A stretch of DNA of 64,000 nt from Ricinus communis (taxonomy: Eukaryota > Streptophyta > Magnoliopsida > Malpighiales > Euphorbiaceae). How positions within the stretch are numbered: the first letter of the stretch is position 1; every line of letters begins with the position of its first letter. The position numbers were made by a program, and so were the translations under genes. Below are positions 59,166-64,000 of the stretch, one piece after another. Under the pieces are notes generated by a model, which saw nothing but the letters and a program-made list of their open reading frames with translations, had not been told where the DNA came from and did no database searches. The stretch spans positions 7,791,213 through 7,855,212 of the forward strand of contig NC_063264.1 of the NCBI RefSeq assembly GCF_019578655.1. The letters are read 5' to 3'.

Positions 59166-59963
59166 TGTCACGCCCCGCCTCGCAGCTAGCAAGGGAAGGC
59201 TGCACAACACGGCCGTGTTGGATTTCAACACTGCCCGTGTTGACCAGCACGCCCAAGGACACGCCCGTGTTGGTTGAATACAAATGCGAAGGACCTAGAA
59301 GCTTCGGGAAACACGGCCACAGTAGGTAACACGACCAATTACCCAAAACCGTGTTCCCAACACGGCCTTGGGCACGGCCGTGTTCCCAACACGTCCTGGA
59401 ACACGGCCATGTTGGCGGACAGGGGGAAAAAAGCTATAAATACCCCTTCCTTGTACCATTTGTAGATATGAAGAAGAAAGAGGAAGAGAGAGAGAGAAAA
59501 GAGAGAAGAGGGCTGGAGAGTGAGAGTCCATATACGGGAACAAGGGCATAAATAAAAGAAGAGTGTGTGGCACAAGGTGTGCGAAAATGTAGCCATATAG
59601 AGGGAAAGAGTGTTGTTGCTCTACATAGAGCAAAGAAAGATGCTCTATGTAGAGATTGTTGTAGGAAGTAGTTATGTAAATTAATACATGTTATGATATG
59701 AAGGAAGAGAGCTTGTAGAGAGAGAAAGTGTGCTCATTGTAAGTAGCTTTAGTGTGAATTAATCAATACAAGTATACACTTCCACAACTCTTGCGTCTCT
59801 TTGTGCCACTTTCGTGAATTTACTTCCGCTAGCGTATTTGCTATCATTCTGCCGGGTTTGGCAATCAAGGGTAGGCTGACTAGCTATCTTGACTTTCGGG
59901 AAATCAAGCAAGCTAGGCCGTACGTGGGCAAGGTTTTGGTTAGAAAACAAAACTCACGTGACA
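59166..59963 (+). repeat. 5' LTR of gypsy element
   Basis: Starts TGTCACG and ends GTGACA just before the tRNA-Met primer site. The U3 part (59200-59425) is GC-rich and packed with AACACG/CGTGTT half-sites, including the perfect 16-bp palindrome CAACACGGCCGTGTTG at 59205-59220. A TATA box (TATAAA) lies at 59435-59440, followed by a purine-rich GAGAGA tract in the presumed R/U5. Antisense frames here are shadows repeated in the other LTR. Confidence 0.9.
59435..59440 (+). promoter_or_regulatory. LTR TATA box (5' LTR)
   Basis: TATAAA in a GCTATAAATACCCC context, directly downstream of the GC-rich motif cluster; the same arrangement occurs at 63417-63422 in the 3' LTR. It is the likely pol II start point for the element. 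Confidence 0.65.
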
Positions 59964-60092
59964 GTTGGTATCAGAGCAGGTTCAAGACAAAGCCAAGTTC
60001 GAGACAGAGCAGGTTGGTATCACGCCACAGTTGGAAGTATAGCGCGGATAAGTTCTTTGGGAGAATTCCTGCACGAAGTAATGGCCAAAAGT

Positions 60093-60252
60093 GGTGAGCA
60101 ATCCGCTTCTACCGCTCCTCTAAGGGAAGGAGGAAAGGGTAGCGGAAAGGGCTGAAGGGATAAGTCCCGAGTTGGTGAGCAATCCACTTCTACCGCTCCT
60201 CTAAGGGAAGGAGGAAAGGATAGCGGAAAAGGGCCGTAGGGAGAAGTCCTGA
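60093..60252 (+). repeat. 81-bp tandem duplication in gypsy leader/gag
   Basis: Two units, 60093-60173 and 60174 to about 60252, both starting GGTGAGCAATCC and containing ACCGCTCCTCTAAGGGAAGG; a few substitutions separate them. They lie just after the primer site, across the probable gag start. Confidence 0.85.
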
Positions 60253-60326
60253 GACATGATTGGCGCGATGGAGGAAAGGCTAGTCGAGGGGAGACTGCCA
60301 TGTCCGATTGGGTTAGGATCGAAGAC

Positions 60327-60690
60327 ATGGACCTTCGCATCCATAAGCCAAAGTCCAAGGGGGACGATGTAGAGCTTCGCGAGGAGATGGAAGGTGCCTT
60401 AAATGATTCTCATGACGGTTTATCGAGGGACTATGAGGCTCCTAAGAAGTGGACCTTCGCATCGAGAAGCCAAAGTCCAGGGGGGACGATAGAGAGCTTC
60501 GCGGGAAGATGCAAGGTGGACCTTTGCATCCAGAAGCTAAAGTCCAAGGGGGACGACGGAGAGCTTCGCGAGGAGATGGAAGGTGCCGTAAATGTGCTCG
60601 AGGGACAATGAGGGACAAGAAGTGGACCTTTGCATCGAGAAGCTAGAGTCCAAGGGGGACGATGTAGAGCTTCGCGGGGAGATGCAAGGT
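60327..60690 (+). repeat. Four-copy ~70-bp repeat in gypsy gag region
   Basis: Units near 60327, 60449, 60519 and 60623 share TGGACCTT(C/T)GCATC, then AGTCCAAGGGGGACGA and AGAGCTTCGCG, ending GATG(G/C)AAGGTG. Copies 2 and 3 are adjacent and the others are spaced by ~40-50 bp. In one frame a unit reads roughly DLRIxKPKSKGDDxELREEM, a charged, possibly coiled-coil segment. Confidence 0.8.
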
Positions 60691-63156
60691 GCCTGCAATG
60701 TGGCTCTTAACAAGTTACTTGGCCAATACTTGGAGAAAGTTGATAAGCTCGAGGGAGCTTAACTTGTGCAAGACCGCGTTGGCAAATAGTGGGGGAGCGC
60801 AAGTAGTGACGGTTCACAGAGTCGATGCTCCTAAACCAAAGGCCTACGGTGGGGCTAGGAGTGCTAAGGAGATCGGCGAATTCTTGTGACAGTTGGAAGG
60901 ATATTTTGTTACTTTGAGCATAGTGGACGACGCCATCAAGGTAAAGTCCGTATCTCTCTCTACTTAAGTAATACTGTTACCAAGATGGAAGTACGAAGGA
61001 AGTGACGAAGGTGGTGGAGATAGAGGGAAAATCTTCCGCCAAGGATGGTAAGGCTTCATGCAGGGATAAGGGCAAGTGGAAGAAAGAAGACAGGTGTAGT
61101 TCTTCCCCGAGAAAGCTTGCCTGCTTCATCTGCGATGGACATCATCGTGCATATGAGTGTCCAAAGCGTGAGAAGCTTGGAGCATTAGTGATCACCGAAG
61201 AAGAGGAGCAAGAAGAAGAACAGAGACTTGCTTCCCTTCGACTTCTCAATGCTATCCAAGCTAAAGTGGAGCAAAAGTCTCGTGGTCGGATGTGTGTGGA
61301 GACGAACATCGGAGGCAAAAGCATTCAAGCCATGGTAGATACCGAAGCTGATGCAGTATACATGGTGAAAGAGGTGGCTGACTCTATAAAGCTGCCTTAT
61401 GAAAAGGAAAAGGGCTTCATTAAAGGGCGAAAATGCAGAGAGGCTACCTATCATTGGCATGGCGAGGAGGACTAACATCCGAATAGACCAATGGCAAGGT
61501 AAGGTCGATATCACCATTGCTCTTATTAATGATCAACGGTTTTATCTTGGTATGGACTTCCTCGACATGGTGAAGGCATTCTTAGTTCCTTACGCCAACA
61601 CCATGTGCATAATGGAGAATGGCCGACCTTGTGTTGTGCCGATAAAGAGGGAGTTAAGTCAAGAAAAGATGGTATCGGCCCTACAGCTCTCTAAACAGGA
61701 TTAAAAAGGAAGGAGCCAACCTTCCCAGCAACCCTCAAGATGGAAGGAGGTCCTCTTGTTGAGGGTGCTATACTTTCAAGCCCTATCCGAGGCATGCTTG
61801 ACGAGTTCGAAGATGTCATGCCACCTGAGCTGCCGAAGAAGCTTCCTTAGCGACGAGAGGTGAACCACGAGATCGAGCTGGAATTGGGAGCCAAACCACC
61901 CGCCTTTGCATCCTATCGTACGGCGCCTCCGAAGTTAGGGGAACTAAGGAGGCAATTCAAGGAGTACATAGAGCTTCAAAGGCTAGGGTTGAAAGCCTTG
62001 AGGGGTAATGAGCTCTATGTCAGAGAAAAATGCTCATTTGCCCAACGGGAAGTGGTATTCCTAAGGCGTATTGTTGGCGATGGAAAGATGGATGGATTAA
62101 GGGTGAAGGCCATCCAAGAATTGGGAGCTGCCGACCAAGGTGACCGAGGTGAGTTCTTTCCTTGGTTTGGTGAACCATTATTGGGAGGTTCATCAAGGGC
62201 TATTCTTCCATTGCCACTCCGGGTGTATTAAGGAAGGGTCGAACTTGGGAGTAGTCTACGAAGTGCCAACAAGCCTATGAGAGGCTAAAAGAAGGCCATT
62301 ATGAAGGAGCCTGTCTTAGCACTTCCGGACCCTACGAAAGCATGTGAGACCCAAACCGATTGGGCAAACCGAGAGGATCAGTGTACTCTCGGAAGTTATT
62401 GGAGGCACTACATGAGTGCCAATCAACGAGATTGGGCGAAGTTGCTTGATGTTGCCCAATTCTCTTATAACTTGCAAAGGAGTGAGTCTACCGGCAAGAG
62501 TCCGTTTGAGATAGTTACGGGCCAACAACCCTACACGCCGAGCACTCTTGCCCTAGACTGGTCAAGCCGCAGTCCACCCGCCTTTAAGCTTGCGAAGGAA
62601 TGGAAGGAGCAAGCCGATGTCGCACGAGCCTACTTGGAAAAGGCATCTAAGCGGATGAAGAAGTGGGCGGACAGGAAGAGGAGACCAATGGAGTTTCAAG
62701 AAGGGGATAAAGTGCTCGTCAAGCTATACCTGCATGGGAAAGCCGACGGACTTCATTGGGGGCTCCGAAGAAGGTATGATGGGCCTTTCCCCATTATTAA
62801 ACGAGTGGGAAAGGTGGCGTACAAGGTTGAACTTCCCCAAGGCATCAAGATCCATCCTGTTTTCCACGTAAGCCTGTTGAAGCCCTACAAGGAGGATCAT
62901 GATGACCCAAGCCGAGGCAAGTCTACGAGAGCTCCTTTGAATGTGCGGGCTCAGTATGACAAAGAAGTGGACTACATCATCTCCCACCGTAAGGTGCCAC
63001 AGTCCAATCAACCTCCTATGACGGAGTTTCTAGTCAAGTGGAAGGGACTCCCCGAGAGTGAGGCAAGCTGGGAGCCAATTCGCGACTTGTGGCAATTTGA
63101 GGAGAAAATTAAAGCTTACGAGGAGCAGCAGGGCGTTGCCGATTGAGTGGGGAGAA

Positions 63157-63945
63157 TGTCATGCCCGCCTCGCGTGAGGAAGGTACGCACAACACGGCCG
63201 TGTTGGATTTCAACACGCCGTGTTGACCAACACGCCAAGGACACGCCCGTGTTGGTTGAATACAAATGCGAAGGACCTAGAAGTTTCGGGAAACACGGCC
63301 ACAGTAGGTAACACGGCCAATTACCCAAAACCGTGTTCCCAACACGGCCTTGAGCACGGCCGTGTTCCCAACACGTCCTGGAACACGGCCATGTTGGCGG
63401 ACAGGGGGAAAAAAGCTATAAATACCCCTTCCTTGTACCATTTGTAGATATGAAGAAGAAAGAGGAAGAGAGAGAGAGAAAAGAGAGAAGAGGGCTGGAG
63501 AGTGAGAGTCCATATACGGGAACAAGGGCATAAATAAAAGAAGAGTGTATGGCACAAGGTGTGCGAAAATGTAGCCATATAGAGGGAAAGAGTGTTGTTG
63601 CTCTACATAGAGCAAAGAAAGATGCTCTATGTAGAGATTGTTGTAGGAAGTAGTTATGTAAATTAATACATGTTATGATATGAAGGAAGAGAGCTTATAG
63701 AGAGAGAAAGTGTGCTCATTGTAAGTAGCTTTAGTGTGAATTAATCAATACAAGTATACACTTCCACAACTCTCAAGGCTCTCTTTGTGCCACTTTCGTG
63801 AATTTACTTCCGCTAGCGTATTTGCTATCATTCTGCCGGGTTTGGCAATCAAGGGTAGGCTGACTAGCTATCTTGACTTTCGGGGAAATCAAGCAAGCTA
63901 GGCGCACGTGGGCAAAGTTTTGGTTAGAAAACAAAACTCACCTGA
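63157..63945 (+). repeat. 3' LTR of gypsy element
   Basis: Starts TGTCATG after the purine tract and matches 59166-59963 along its length. Differences cluster in the first ~80 bases (small deletions) and at the very end, where the expected CA terminus is altered, making the boundary with the ATATG duplication uncertain by a base or two. Confidence 0.88.
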
Positions 63946-64000
63946 GATATGGGTGTCCTATTGAGCTCTTGTTAAAAGGAAAAAAATGAAAAAGAGAAGT

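Larger units (their letters stand above)
60086..63146 (+). pseudogene. Remnant gag-pol of gypsy element
   Basis: Fragments lie in different frames. 60086-60690 is repeat-rich gag sequence. 61002-61475 has a C-x2-C-x3-H-x4-C knuckle (CFICDGHHRAYEC) and the protease start, where the catalytic triplet reads DTE instead of DTG. 61399-61704 continues the protease region in another frame (FYLGMDFL). 61860-62231 has the conserved entry to RT (ELGAKPPAF), then skips the YxDD core and resumes at FAQREVVFL. 62301-63146 starts at KEPVLALPDPTKA, jumps past RNase H and the integrase catalytic core to NQRDWAKLLDVAQFSYNLQ, and ends in an intact-looking chromodomain (VDYIISHRK, EFLVKWKGLPESEASWEP). It cannot encode active enzymes. 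No restored form is attempted. Confidence 0.88.
59166..63945 (+). mobile_element. Ty3/gypsy chromovirus, internally deleted (non-autonomous)
   Basis: Two LTRs of about 790-800 bp (59166-59963 and 63157-63945), primer-binding site TGGTATCAGAGC at 59966-59977, purine tract GTGGGGAGAA before the 3' LTR, and flanking duplication ATATG (59161-59165 and about 63947-63951). The interior is only 3.2 kb. It keeps a gag zinc knuckle, a protease relic, the start of the RT region, then jumps to the integrase C-terminus and a chromodomain; the RT catalytic core, RNase H and the integrase catalytic core are missing. The chromodomain assigns it to the chromoviruses, possibly Tekay-like. LTRs are highly similar except near their outer ends, suggesting a fairly young insertion that was mobilised in trans or deleted afterwards. 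Confidence 0.9.

Noticed and set aside
59295..59633. 112-codon minus-strand frame, repeated at 63277-63615
   Set aside because: It lies in the gypsy LTRs and is present twice only because the LTRs are; composition reflects the purine-rich tract.
60300..60889. Several open frames in the gypsy gag region read as separate genes
   Set aside because: They are products of the ~70-bp repeats in different frames.
1..64000. CRISPR arrays, phage or plasmid modules, bacterial operons
   Set aside because: No regularly spaced short repeats with unique spacers and no prokaryotic genes; all gene structure is plant nuclear.

Overview
This is a plant nuclear window: intron-rich genes with GT-AG junctions, very AT-rich intergenic DNA, a RALF-type signalling peptide, LTR retrotransposons and MITE-like elements. 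The proteins look eudicot. A seed-type (class B) LPAAT and the general gene set suggest a rosid, perhaps Malpighiales/Euphorbiaceae such as castor; that placement is a guess from protein flavour, not a demonstrated fact. I see no bacterial-style operons and no CRISPR.

Layout. 1-2.5 kb: AT-rich upstream DNA with an RY-repeat array. 2.6-5.6 kb (+): conserved plant protein of unknown function, five coding exons, including a probable GC-AG intron. 6.7-13.7 kb (-): an HSP110-type heat shock protein (HSP70-16-like), nine coding exons plus a 5' UTR intron; one intron holds a Tourist-like MITE with a TTA target duplication. 13.7-21 kb: AT-rich, apparently gene-free, with a terminal-inverted-repeat-like element. 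21-24.5 kb (+): class B lysophosphatidic acid acyltransferase. 24.7-29.5 kb: a complete but mutated Ty1/copia element 180 bp past that gene's stop. 29.5-33.6 kb: AT-rich, with two related ~0.6 kb repeats. 33.7-37.4 kb (+): AT-hook nuclear protein. 38.7-44.6 kb (-): ataxin-2-like CID protein with an LSm domain and a PAM2 motif, 13 coding exons. 46.5-46.8 kb (+): small RALF-like peptide precursor. 47.8-48.6 kb: AT-rich tandem repeat of about 160-190 bp units. 49.2-50.9 kb (+): intronless CDKG-like protein kinase. 53.2-58.7 kb (+): DEAD-box helicase of the RH32/DDX10/Dbp4 type, eight coding exons. 59.2-63.95 kb: a Ty3/gypsy chromovirus with nearly full LTRs but a heavily deleted interior.

The genes are not functionally linked; this is ordinary plant gene order. 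Several have RNA or nuclear roles (CID protein, DEAD-box helicase, CDKG-like kinase, AT-hook protein), but nothing suggests a cluster. I could not find a convincing undescribed 'system'. The items most worth follow-up are: the intronless, C-terminally shortened CDKG paralogue; the RALF precursor without the usual RRxL cleavage motif; the gypsy LTR packed with a dyad-symmetric CpG-rich motif; the copia element whose entire gag-pol frame is broken only by stop codons and never by a frameshift; and the AT-rich tandem array. Exon boundaries were read by eye from splice signals and reading-frame continuity; reading phases were checked arithmetically across each gene.
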